Source: Bacteriovorax sp. BSW11_IV
GTDB taxonomy: Bacteria > Bdellovibrionota > Bacteriovoracia > Bacteriovoracales > Bacteriovoracaceae
Length of the DNA: 64,000 bases
Assembly (NCBI RefSeq): GCF_000447755.1
Contig: NZ_AUNE01000010.1
Span: forward strand, 1 to 64,000
Direction: 5' to 3'
Below are positions 25,823-33,897 of this stretch, in pieces. Under the pieces are notes generated by a model that worked only from the letters and a program-made list of their open reading frames with translations, searched no databases and was not told the DNA's origin. Each line of letters begins with the position of its first letter. The first letter of the stretch is position 1. Position numbers and translations under genes: made by a program.

Positions 25823-25848
25823 AAAAAAAAGGGCCGCGAAGGCCCTTT
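25823..25848 (-). terminator. rho-independent terminator after the YiiX-like lipoprotein gene
   Basis: On the minus strand AAAGGGCC, a TTCGC loop, GGCCCTTT, then a continuing T-run (25830-25823). Starts five bases after the stop codon. Confidence 0.9.
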
Positions 25849-25852
25849 GCTA

Positions 25853-27421
25853 TTATTTTTTTGGATGAAAACGACGATGAAACTTAGGTTCAGCAATTCT
25901 TTGTCCAATTCTGTCGCGTGGTGGAACATATCTTTGAGCTCGCCATTTCTGCCACAGAGCATGGTCTTCAATCTTAAGCTTATCTAAATGATCGAACATT
26001 TCTTTGAGCCCGAGAGGTCTCTTCTTTTCTTTTTCAAGCTTATCAAGTTCTCCATAAAAATACTCACCCACTTCATCTAGCACAAGAAAAAGACTCATCT
26101 GTTTGGCCGACATATTGAGTGGAAATTGATGCTCAAGATCCTTTTTAGCAAACTTTTTTAGCAGTGACATCATGATGTCACTTCTTCTTGCCATATATGA
26201 GAAACGTGACAAGATTCCAGTAGTAGTACTTGGGTCGAAGTTATAACCTTCGTTTTCCATCCAAATAAAGAGCTTGGTAAGAATTGCATCTTTGAAGCGC
26301 GAATCCCTTAGTTTAACAGGGTTTCTCCACTCCGCTACAATATCAAAGCGTGAATCAAATTGAATATCACCAGGACCAAATGTCCTAAATGTTTCAATAT
26401 TCTTTTCGTCGACTTTAATTCCAAGTGTCTGCAAGAATTTCAACAGTCCCTTATGAAAGGCCGTTTTATATTCAGGAATTTCAATTCCGGCCAATCCAAG
26501 CCTTTTAGCGGCCTCTTTATAACCAAGATAGACAACTTCAGAACAAAATAGTCGATCTGCATTTTTATAATCCATTCCAAAATCGTATTCGATATTTTTC
26601 CCTTTATCTTGCTGAGTCTTTACTAGCTTATACATATAAGCACCGGCCTCATCGGCAAGCCTTTCGTTATCAGTTCTAAATACAACTGTTCTTGCATTTT
26701 TTTGATCGAGGTGAACTGATATTGGGGCCACGACGTTTCCAATTTCAATATGGGCCTCTGAGGTGTGAAGCTGATCTTTTTTGTCTTTATAGACAAGACT
26801 CATATGAGAAAATTGCGTATCAGTGAGACCTATCCTTGCAATAGCTGCAGAAGAAAAAGCATTTCCTCTGGAGAGAAGAGCATCTCCAGACTTTAAATCT
26901 TTCCAACTTTCAAAATCACTAAATTTTGGATTAACTAAAAAGTGTCCACCCTTACCAGTTAAAGTAATATAGTCTTTATCATCTTTGTCTGGACTCGATT
27001 TTGTGTAGCGATACTCTATGAGATAATCTTCAACATAGCGAAGGGCCGTGAATGCTCTTTTTATTGAACGAAGACAATTTTGATCGTCCTCGGTTTCATT
27101 TTTAAGCTCTTTCAAGCGCTCTTTAATCCCAAGTCGGATATAGAATGAGGATTTAATATAGTCATTTAATTCTTCATCAGACAATTGATCAAGAGAGGCC
27201 ACATCAACATCAATCTCGTAAAGTTTTTGCCAATAGTATTCAATGGTCTTGTGACATGATTTAGCACTTTGATTTTTCCCAAGAGATATTTGAATATCTT
27301 CTAAGATTTCAAATAGCTTGTGCTTGTGTACACTGGCAGGGCCACGCCATTCAAAATTACTTGTATTCGAACAAGACGCCAAAGTTGAAGCAACAAGTAA
27401 TGGCATAATGATTTTTTTCAT
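25853..27421 (-). CDS. lipoprotein with YiiX-like (DUF830) permuted papain fold
   Basis: 522 residues. Signal MKKIIMPLLVASTLASC with lipobox LASC. Central domain (about 165-320) matches YiiX/YebB-like permuted NlpC/P60 enzymes: SGDALLSRG, the His in TQFSHMSLVY, a glutamate in SEAHIEIG, and the Cys in RLFCSEVVYLGY. In the permuted fold His precedes Cys, as here, so the catalytic pair is intact; likely activity is hydrolysis of an amide or ester in the envelope, substrate unknown. The N-terminal 150 and C-terminal 200 residues are helical additions not usual for small YiiX proteins. AGGAGCGCTCTT precedes the ATG. Confidence 0.8.
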   Translation of the reverse strand: MKKIIMPLLVASTLASCSNTSNFEWRGPASVHKHKLFEILEDIQISLGKNQSAKSCHKTIEYYWQKLYEIDVDVASLDQLSDEELNDYIKSSFYIRLGIKERLKELKNETEDDQNCLRSIKRAFTALRYVEDYLIEYRYTKSSPDKDDKDYITLTGKGGHFLVNPKFSDFESWKDLKSGDALLSRGNAFSSAAIARIGLTDTQFSHMSLVYKDKKDQLHTSEAHIEIGNVVAPISVHLDQKNARTVVFRTDNERLADEAGAYMYKLVKTQQDKGKNIEYDFGMDYKNADRLFCSEVVYLGYKEAAKRLGLAGIEIPEYKTAFHKGLLKFLQTLGIKVDEKNIETFRTFGPGDIQFDSRFDIVAEWRNPVKLRDSRFKDAILTKLFIWMENEGYNFDPSTTTGILSRFSYMARRSDIMMSLLKKFAKKDLEHQFPLNMSAKQMSLFLVLDEVGEYFYGELDKLEKEKKRPLGLKEMFDHLDKLKIEDHALWQKWRAQRYVPPRDRIGQRIAEPKFHRRFHPKK

Positions 27422-27488
27422 AAGAGCGCTCCTTTACCCATCTCTTATCGTCAGACTTTATTCTTTTACTTACTTAAAAAGTAGAAAA

Positions 27489-27507
27489 TGCCCTGATATT
27501 CAGGACA
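27489..27507 (-). repeat. small inverted repeat in the leader of the YiiX-like gene
   Basis: TGCCCTGA (27489-27496) and TCAGGACA (27500-27507) pair over eight positions with one mismatch around TAT. Just downstream, on the minus strand, of the pilin-operon terminator; possibly a second stem of that terminator or a leader structure. Confidence 0.35.
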
Positions 27508-27509
27508 TA

Positions 27510-27534
27510 AAAAAGGCCCCTGAGTATGGGGCCC
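27510..27534 (-). terminator. rho-independent terminator of the minor-pilin operon
   Basis: On the minus strand GGGCCCC and GGGGCCT around a seven-base loop, then a T-run. Starts 24 bases after the stop of the last gene of the operon. Confidence 0.85.
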
Positions 27535-27558
27535 TTTGTATTAACAATATTATTAATC

Positions 27559-29022
27559 TTAGAATTGAACTGGTGAGAACCATACGTCGTGAACAATACC
27601 TTTTTTCTTCTTACCTTTCATTACGTAAGTGAAGTCACCTGATTGCTTAATCTCTGCTCTACCTTGGAACTGAAGATTGTTTCCTTTGTAGTAAAGATTA
27701 ATTGCAGAAATACCTTTTGAAGACAGAGAGATTAGCTCTTCTTTCTCTGAGATTCCGTTACCATTTAAATCTCTCCATAGTACTAACTTAGAGAAGATTG
27801 GATCTTTGGAATCAATGACAAAGTCAGTATTTTCATCATGAAGCTTAAGCGCCTCAAAACCATTATCAATTCTATCACCATTACCAAAAAGCTCTTTATT
27901 AGAAGTGATTTTTCCATCACCATCTTCATCGTAAGCGAGGAAGTATCCTTTTGATTGTGGCTCTACCCAATTTGTTACAGTTGTATCTTTATGAAGTGGG
28001 AATGAACTCACTCCTCTAAAGTTAGGTAGATCATCGTCAAAGAAGAACATTAGTGGCGAATAATAACTTCCGCAAAATTGGTTAGTTCCTAAGAATGCAG
28101 GTTTAACGTTAAGACACTGCTCAAACTCATGGAGACTGACTTCTTGCTTAACAGAAAGCGGCTTCCAAGTACCATTTGCTTGAAGCTGAGAGAAGCTAAC
28201 TTTAACAGAACTTGCTTTACCAGAACTTTGATATTCACCTGTAGTTAGATTTCTAAATACACTTCTCTTATTAAGATTAAGATCATCTAATTCAACAACA
28301 ACTTCCCCTCTCTTACCTCTTTTAGAGACAACAGTAGAGCTTGAACCACCAGTTGGAGTTACTCCAACCATTGGTCCCATATCTTGAGCTTCCATTAGAC
28401 CACAATTTGCAATCCCTGGTTGCTTCTTATATGAAGCCGTTGCTGCGTATCCAGTACCTTTCCAGTTGTAGAAGAAAAGACAACTAATCTTCTGATTCAA
28501 GGTACCCTGTGATGCGATGTCAGAATTTCTAGTACACTCAAGAGTATCATTTAAAAACCAGCTCGCATTGTTGTAATCACATGTATAAGGAACATCTTGA
28601 TAAGCATTCGTTACTAAATTTAAAACTCGACATGATACTTTGTGACCCGATGTTGAGTCCCAAGTACAACTTTGACCATAATTATCTGGCCATGTAACTT
28701 TTGGCGGGAAGACGATATCAGAGGAATAAGTCCCACCGTTGTTTGTAATTGTTAATTGCATTTTTACATTTTGTCCCGTCGGGTTAATCGTACTCCCACC
28801 ACCACGCAGGTTCGCACCATAACAAGAAGGGTAAATAGCAACCTTTAAATAATTGGGATCATCACCTTCACAGCCTTTGCGTGTGGCCTGATTACCAATT
28901 TGTTTAATGGCGGCCCCTGATAGGGCGTTTTTAGGGATAACCGAAAACTCTTGGGCGCTAACATGTAGACTTCCCAGTAGAGTTAAGCTTGACAGATAAA
29001 CGTACATCTTTTTCATAAGCAT
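27559..29022 (-). CDS. exported EF-hand protein of the minor-pilin operon
   Basis: 487 residues. Signal peptide (MKKMYVYLSSLTLLGSLHVSA); a start at 29022 (MLMKK) or two codons later are both possible. The N-terminal 200 residues contain about eight cysteines (KGCEGDD, YPSCYGA, SCTWDS, VSCRVL, YTCDYN, LECTRN, ISCLFF, ANCGLM), probably disulphide-bonded. Two calcium-type loops follow: DEDGDGKITSNKELFG (about 363-380) and DLNGNGISEKEEL (about 415-430), with DENTDFVIDSKD between. It overlaps the upstream pilin gene by 10 bases. Position last in a minor-pilin operon and calcium loops suggest a pilus-tip or secreted partner, comparable in role, not in sequence, to PilY1; that role is inference. Confidence 0.82.
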   Translation of the reverse strand: MLMKKMYVYLSSLTLLGSLHVSAQEFSVIPKNALSGAAIKQIGNQATRKGCEGDDPNYLKVAIYPSCYGANLRGGGSTINPTGQNVKMQLTITNNGGTYSSDIVFPPKVTWPDNYGQSCTWDSTSGHKVSCRVLNLVTNAYQDVPYTCDYNNASWFLNDTLECTRNSDIASQGTLNQKISCLFFYNWKGTGYAATASYKKQPGIANCGLMEAQDMGPMVGVTPTGGSSSTVVSKRGKRGEVVVELDDLNLNKRSVFRNLTTGEYQSSGKASSVKVSFSQLQANGTWKPLSVKQEVSLHEFEQCLNVKPAFLGTNQFCGSYYSPLMFFFDDDLPNFRGVSSFPLHKDTTVTNWVEPQSKGYFLAYDEDGDGKITSNKELFGNGDRIDNGFEALKLHDENTDFVIDSKDPIFSKLVLWRDLNGNGISEKEELISLSSKGISAINLYYKGNNLQFQGRAEIKQSGDFTYVMKGKKKKGIVHDVWFSPVQF

Positions 29023-30029
29023 AACCTCTTTTCCTCTAGTTCTTTTTTATCACAACTCTGAAGATTTATTGTAATTTGTGGAGTCGAAATATTACTTCTT
29101 TGAAATTTCAGAAGCTTAACCTTATCAGCGATGGCAATTTCGCGATAATCACCGCCAACATTTTTTGTCCCTCTTAAAACTTTACCGTAAAGGATTCCTT
29201 TTTCTTTTATCGTTTGCACTCTAAAGCGAACGATTTTTACACGTGACAAATACACTTCTGTTGGAAGACCTTCAAGATAAGGAATATTTCTGAAGAACTT
29301 GTCCTCAGTATTTGTCGAAATGTCTGTACCAGGAACTGGCTTTGTTCCTCTAAAATAATAAATCGCTTCCTTATCATCTTTTATTGGTTCATATTTAAGA
29401 GACTTGTTATTCACATCAATTAACCAACCAAGATAAGAAACAAGTTTTGGTGGTTCTAGATCATACTTTGTACTATCGTCTCTTACAGCATATTTAGAAT
29501 ATAAAAGCATTAAGCTTCCAGCATCCCATGGAGACGGAGTTAGAAGACCCAGGATATTATTTCTATTGATTGAATCAAATGTTAAACCTGAACTGCTGTA
29601 GGCTTCCTTTGGATCATAAACAAGCTCTTTCTTAAAAAGATTGTCTGTGATCATCATGTAGAATGATTTCGAATAAGCACCTTCTGTTGCAGGCATCTCT
29701 AGTGTAACTTCTCTTGTACAGTCAGCAGCAGCACATGGAGCATCGAAGAAATAATCAAAAAAGTTTTGATCCTTGTCATCTGGATAATCCATAGTACCGA
29801 ATGAGGGTTTTGCAGCACTCAGGTCATATCTAATAATTTGCTCAAATTGCAATTTATTGAGTGACTTCAAAAGTCTATCTTTTGATTTCTCACTATCCTT
29901 ATTAACGATAGTAAAAAATTGAGTCGCAAAGAGAAAAACCACCCCAGCAAGTCCGGCCGCAACCATGACCTCCGCTAGAGAGAAACCTTGTTCATTTATT
30001 CTCGTTCTTTTCATCTTCGTTTCCCGCAC
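29013..30029 (-). CDS. type IV prepilin-like protein (PilW-like)
   Basis: 338 residues. Class III signal: short basic leader ending in EQG followed by FSLAEVMVAAG, with the prepilin peptidase site after Gly and the conserved Glu at mature position 5, then a hydrophobic helix to about residue 40. Size and a cysteine pair near the middle (PCAAADCTREV) fit PilW-type minor pilins. Shares one base with the preceding gene and overlaps the next by ten, so translation is coupled. Inner membrane, then pilus. Confidence 0.88.
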   Translation of the reverse strand: MRETKMKRTRINEQGFSLAEVMVAAGLAGVVFLFATQFFTIVNKDSEKSKDRLLKSLNKLQFEQIIRYDLSAAKPSFGTMDYPDDKDQNFFDYFFDAPCAAADCTREVTLEMPATEGAYSKSFYMMITDNLFKKELVYDPKEAYSSSGLTFDSINRNNILGLLTPSPWDAGSLMLLYSKYAVRDDSTKYDLEPPKLVSYLGWLIDVNNKSLKYEPIKDDKEAIYYFRGTKPVPGTDISTNTEDKFFRNIPYLEGLPTEVYLSRVKIVRFRVQTIKEKGILYGKVLRGTKNVGGDYREIAIADKVKLLKFQRSNISTPQITINLQSCDKKELEEKRLCL

Positions 30030-30523
30030 TATATACCGTTAATAATAAACTCGTAGTCCTCAAAGTTCTCAATCAAGTCTTTATGGACAACTCTAATCGT
30101 TAATTTATAAACACCACGAAATTTAGGGTTTGGATGGGGTTCAACGATAAATCCCATTCTTCCTTTATAGTGATCACAATTACCACTAGCGGCCTTTTGC
30201 TCACAGTAGCTTGCATCAATTATCCCATCTTCATTCCATGCTAATGGAAGCTCTTTCATCAAAGTATCTTTCGAAGTCATTTGCTTGAAAATGGTTGGAT
30301 CTGTGGTTACCTGAAATGTCGCCCCCGTTGAGCGGATACTTTCATAGAGATCCAAAACCCCACGGCGAATAACGATATCATTTTCAGTCTTCTTAACACT
30401 TCTATCGATATAGCGACTCGATCCAGTGAAAGAATAAATAATCGCCCCTAAAACTGCCGTGGCCACCATAATTTCAACAAGAGTAAAACCTTGTTGGGCC
30501 TTTTTATTTTTTAAGAACTTCAT
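30029..30523 (-). CDS. type IV prepilin-like protein (PilV/GspI-like)
   Basis: 164 residues. Leader MKFLKNKKAQQG then FTLVEIMVATAVLGAI, a canonical prepilin peptidase site with Glu5 and hydrophobic helix. A small globular domain with two cysteines (YCEQ, NCDHY) follows. Size fits a PilV/GspI-like minor pilin. Starts on the last base of the stop codon of the 991-residue gene and ends on the first base of the next. Confidence 0.9.
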   Translation of the reverse strand: MKFLKNKKAQQGFTLVEIMVATAVLGAIIYSFTGSSRYIDRSVKKTENDIVIRRGVLDLYESIRSTGATFQVTTDPTIFKQMTSKDTLMKELPLAWNEDGIIDASYCEQKAASGNCDHYKGRMGFIVEPHPNPKFRGVYKLTIRVVHKDLIENFEDYEFIINGI

Positions 30524-33498
30524 TATTCAACCCCCGTTTCAATCCACATCGTAGAGGTTACAAATCGTCTATAACGTCCAGGGATTTTTGACTGTGTCGT
30601 TACACTTGAACCAGATGATGGAATACCAATCTCTGGGTCAACGGTTGTCCAGTTAAAATTATTCGCCCCTTGAATAACAAATTTCATTGGTGAACAATTT
30701 AAAAATTCTTTCTGTTCGTCTTCACTCAAAAATGGTGACCAACCAGGTACATTAAATTTACAGTTGTTAGAGCTATTGAAAGCATCTGTTGATTTTTTCA
30801 AGTCACCACGAATTCTTAAAAACTCTGTGGCCAATGGGTGCCAGACACTGAAAAAATCAATACCATATTTTTTCGCACTATTATCAATTTTGATATTTTT
30901 CGTAATAATCGTTCCGATAAATCTAAGGGCCTTACCTCTTGATTGAATCGTCAATGTTTCACAAACATAGAATCCAAACACAAGCTCGACATTCGATTTA
31001 ACAATACAATCTTTTACAATCGATATTGTTGGAATACCTTTATAGTTTTTCGGGTCCATATCATACTCTAAAAATTCGTGTGAAGGCTTAGGTGTAACAG
31101 CTGATGGATCATCAATAGTTACCCCAGAGTGTTGAACACTATAAAGCCATGAGAATTGAGTATTATCTGTGAATGAAATATCCCACTCTGCCGCTGAAGC
31201 ATCAGATACCCCACTACAATCAGTATCGTATCTTTTAGCATCAGCAATCGTCATCCCGTCTTCTGGTAAATAAACTACCCATCCACTATCTTTGTCCCAG
31301 TACTTAGGAGGATCATCAGGTTGCCATCCTGGATAATTATCTTCTTTTAAAAGCATCCATCCATCATTGGCAGAATTTGTATCAGTTAAAACGTCATTAT
31401 CACCATTAGTAAAAGTTACTTTTCTAAAACCTCTACTTCCAAAATATCTTTCAATATTTAAGTTGATGTAGTTTCTATAAGTATTTCCATCTTGAGGGTC
31501 GTTTGGTCCTGGCAAGTGGTTCCAGTCAGTTCTTTTACCAGTAACTGCATTATTAGATCCCTCAACACCAAAATCAAAGGCATCAACTGTCAGACGAACC
31601 TTATCAATATCTTTAACAAGGGGATTACTAAGTTTGTCTTCATTAGTAATTGATATTTCCACATCCTGCTTATTAGAAATAAGAGGCGTCATTTTTATAT
31701 TGATCTCTGGTGGAGTATCTTGAAGCTCGTCAACATAACCTTGAATCAAATCTCTGGCCGTTTCAAAATCTAATTCTTTTGCTGTGACTTGGGCCACGAT
31801 GGCCTCACAATTAGGCTTATCTGAAGGACTTTGATCGTCACAAGTTTTATCTTTACTTGGATCATTGAATTCATTTCTTACCTTTTTACAGGCATCACTT
31901 CCAACATCTGGAAAGTCATTTCTTAGGTCACGACAAACACTTCTTAAATCGCTATGCTTTTGTTTGAGACCTTCTAAGTCTTTATATTTATCAAGGAGGT
32001 CATCATTGCGATCAAGATACTTAGTTTTATCCAGTAGATCTGTTTCAAGTTTTGTTAAAAAGTCTGGATCCATAATTGCGACTTTTCCTTCAGAGTCTCT
32101 TCCTAGAACGAAACTTCCTGCATCACTTGATGGATCATCATCACTACTTTCACGGATAACTGAATTTGAATCACTTGTTGTATAAACGCGAGAACCAAAC
32201 TTCATTATCGGAAATTCAGAGGCCCCTGTATTGGTGACAACTGCTTTCAGATATTCACGTCCGTAATCTTCGAAATTTGATTTATAGCTTGTGTTATCCC
32301 AAGCAAAAACCTCGTGTGGTTTTGTGAAAGCGTATGGATAAGAGTACTCTCTAAATTCATTATCCTGAGAAAGGGCAAAAACATATTTACCATCTTTTCC
32401 CTTAACCCATAGACGAGAGTTTTTTGTTCTACTTGGATTATCTTTTAGGGCCGCTCTTTCAATACAAACTGATAAAAGAGTATTGGCCGGATAGGTAAAT
32501 GAAGAACCAAAAAGTGGAGAGAGACCAGTATCGACTTTATTCTCTAGCGTAATACCACCTTTGATGGCCATGACATGAGGGAATTGATCATAAATTCTCT
32601 CATCACTACGTCCAAAAGATTTTGGGTTAAATAGATCCATATTCAAACGAATATTTCCCCCACCAACCCTTACAGCATCATAGAATCCAACTCTATATGT
32701 CCCAGTGTTACGAAGGATGAAATCATTTTCAACATAAACACCACTATGAAAACGAACACCTCTATCAGAAGCAAGACCTTTAAAATCTTCAACATCAAGA
32801 TTACCGCTCTTTATAAGAGCAAACTGATTAAGTGTTCTTGGGTAGAAGGCAACAGTCGACTTTAAATACAGATTTCCCGGAATTGATTCACAGTTTTTTG
32901 CATCTGATTTAATTCCACGAATATTAATAGTAATAACCTTCTCATCTCCTACTGGCTGATTTGAAGGGTTTGTCGAACGATTGAGTTTGATCTCTACTTC
33001 AGATAGACATCTTTTAATAGGATCACTTAACGACAAATTTAAAGGGTGACTTAGTTCAAGTTCAGATAGCGATGAAATTGGCACCTTAACGCTAATTTCA
33101 TTCATGGCCGGATTTTCAGGAATCGCAGCACTATAAGTCGTTTGATAAAGTTGCTTAATAGCATTATTGGCCGTCTGTGACCAAAGTAGTCTTTCAAGGT
33201 TCAGCTTATTGAGAACTTGATCCTTCATGGCCGTACCACCACAAGTCTCGTCTTGCCCCCAACTACTATCCATACACCAACGCTCTTTAACAGCATAAAC
33301 TGTGTAGTTTAAGACACCGTGCAAGAATTTTTCAATCTCATAACTTTTACGCTGACTCTTCTTAACGCCAGAAAGCATATCAGAGATCGAATTGATGTTG
33401 GCGAGAAAAAATACTGAGGCCGCTGCAGCTGTGAACATAAAGAAAATGGCCGCAGAACCTTTTTGATTTTTCTTTCGAATGTCTCTTATTTTTTTCAT
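30523..33498 (-). CDS. very large PilX/GspK-like minor pilin component
   Basis: 991 residues, first gene of a four-gene coupled operon. Leader MKKIRDIRKKNQKG then SAAIFFMFTAAAASVFFLA: basic leader, Gly cleavage site and hydrophobic helix, but no Glu at position 5, as in PilX/GspK proteins. PilX is usually about 200 residues and GspK about 300, so this carries some 650 extra residues, including an acidic D/K-rich helical stretch (about 470-590) and beta-rich parts with many Asp and Asn. Multiple cysteines suggest disulphides. Likely role: initiation or tip subunit of a type IV pilus; the extra mass could be an adhesive domain. Family assignment rests on the N-terminus and context. Confidence 0.78.
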   Translation of the reverse strand: MKKIRDIRKKNQKGSAAIFFMFTAAAASVFFLANINSISDMLSGVKKSQRKSYEIEKFLHGVLNYTVYAVKERWCMDSSWGQDETCGGTAMKDQVLNKLNLERLLWSQTANNAIKQLYQTTYSAAIPENPAMNEISVKVPISSLSELELSHPLNLSLSDPIKRCLSEVEIKLNRSTNPSNQPVGDEKVITINIRGIKSDAKNCESIPGNLYLKSTVAFYPRTLNQFALIKSGNLDVEDFKGLASDRGVRFHSGVYVENDFILRNTGTYRVGFYDAVRVGGGNIRLNMDLFNPKSFGRSDERIYDQFPHVMAIKGGITLENKVDTGLSPLFGSSFTYPANTLLSVCIERAALKDNPSRTKNSRLWVKGKDGKYVFALSQDNEFREYSYPYAFTKPHEVFAWDNTSYKSNFEDYGREYLKAVVTNTGASEFPIMKFGSRVYTTSDSNSVIRESSDDDPSSDAGSFVLGRDSEGKVAIMDPDFLTKLETDLLDKTKYLDRNDDLLDKYKDLEGLKQKHSDLRSVCRDLRNDFPDVGSDACKKVRNEFNDPSKDKTCDDQSPSDKPNCEAIVAQVTAKELDFETARDLIQGYVDELQDTPPEINIKMTPLISNKQDVEISITNEDKLSNPLVKDIDKVRLTVDAFDFGVEGSNNAVTGKRTDWNHLPGPNDPQDGNTYRNYINLNIERYFGSRGFRKVTFTNGDNDVLTDTNSANDGWMLLKEDNYPGWQPDDPPKYWDKDSGWVVYLPEDGMTIADAKRYDTDCSGVSDASAAEWDISFTDNTQFSWLYSVQHSGVTIDDPSAVTPKPSHEFLEYDMDPKNYKGIPTISIVKDCIVKSNVELVFGFYVCETLTIQSRGKALRFIGTIITKNIKIDNSAKKYGIDFFSVWHPLATEFLRIRGDLKKSTDAFNSSNNCKFNVPGWSPFLSEDEQKEFLNCSPMKFVIQGANNFNWTTVDPEIGIPSSGSSVTTQSKIPGRYRRFVTSTMWIETGVE

Positions 33499-33897
33499 AA
33501 CTAATTTCCTGATTTTTAAAGAAATTATAAGCTTTATTTATAATCTGAAGTACTTCTTCTTGGGCGCCGTGCGCAAATTGTTAAAATTATTCAATTATTC
33601 TTAGCTCAATATAAATAATTAATTTGTGCCTACTCATAGGAATTTGCCCTAATAATATGGCAAAGAGCGCAATAAAAAAATTAACTCCTACCATTAACCC
33701 TAGTGTTACCCTTCATTTCTTAAAAAAGTGCCTTAAAATCGATTTTAGAGCTTTTTTAATTAAATCAATAGTTTACAAGTCATTAATTTCCTATAATATT
33801 AATTATAGGAAACAATTTTAAATAAAATGCATGGTCGTATTAAGTTTCCTAAAAATATAAAGACTTATCGTAATCTAAACCAAAAAAGTTAATAAAA
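33499..33897. other. AT-rich non-coding region between pilin operon and recombinase
   Basis: About 400 bases with no convincing gene. A 54-65 codon frame around 33624-33821 has no ribosome site and low-complexity basic composition. The region contains five copies of the half-site TTTCCT(A) or its complement: 33505-33510, 33636-33642 (reverse), 33787-33794, 33805-33812 (reverse) and 33845-33851. Two of these form the palindrome annotated separately. The promoters of both flanking transcription units must lie here. Confidence 0.6.
33786..33813. repeat. 11-4-11 perfect palindrome, operator or dif-like site
   Basis: Arms TTTCCTATAAT (33787-33797) and ATTATAGGAAA (33802-33812) are perfect complements around ATTA. 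Read as 11-6-11 (33786-33796, 33797-33802, 33803-33813) it has the layout of a Xer recombination site, with inner ends ATAA and TTAT as in E. coli dif; the outer arms match dif poorly. It lies 85 bases before a Xer-type recombinase gene. Repressor operator is the main alternative. Confidence 0.45.

Noticed and set aside
27318-27632. 104-codon plus-strand frame spanning the pilin-operon terminator
   Set aside because: Runs antisense across the starts and ends of two solid genes and through a terminator; no ribosome site.
31865-32185. 106-codon Ser/Leu-rich plus-strand frame inside the PilX-like gene
   Set aside because: Low-complexity antisense shadow.
33786-33813. Idea that this is the chromosome terminus because of the dif-like palindrome
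   Set aside because: Genes are mainly leftward before and rightward after this point, the reverse of what is expected at a terminus; kept only as a possible recombination site.
33624-33821. 65-codon frame upstream of the recombinase
   Set aside because: No ribosome site, basic low-complexity composition, ends across the palindrome; treated as non-coding.
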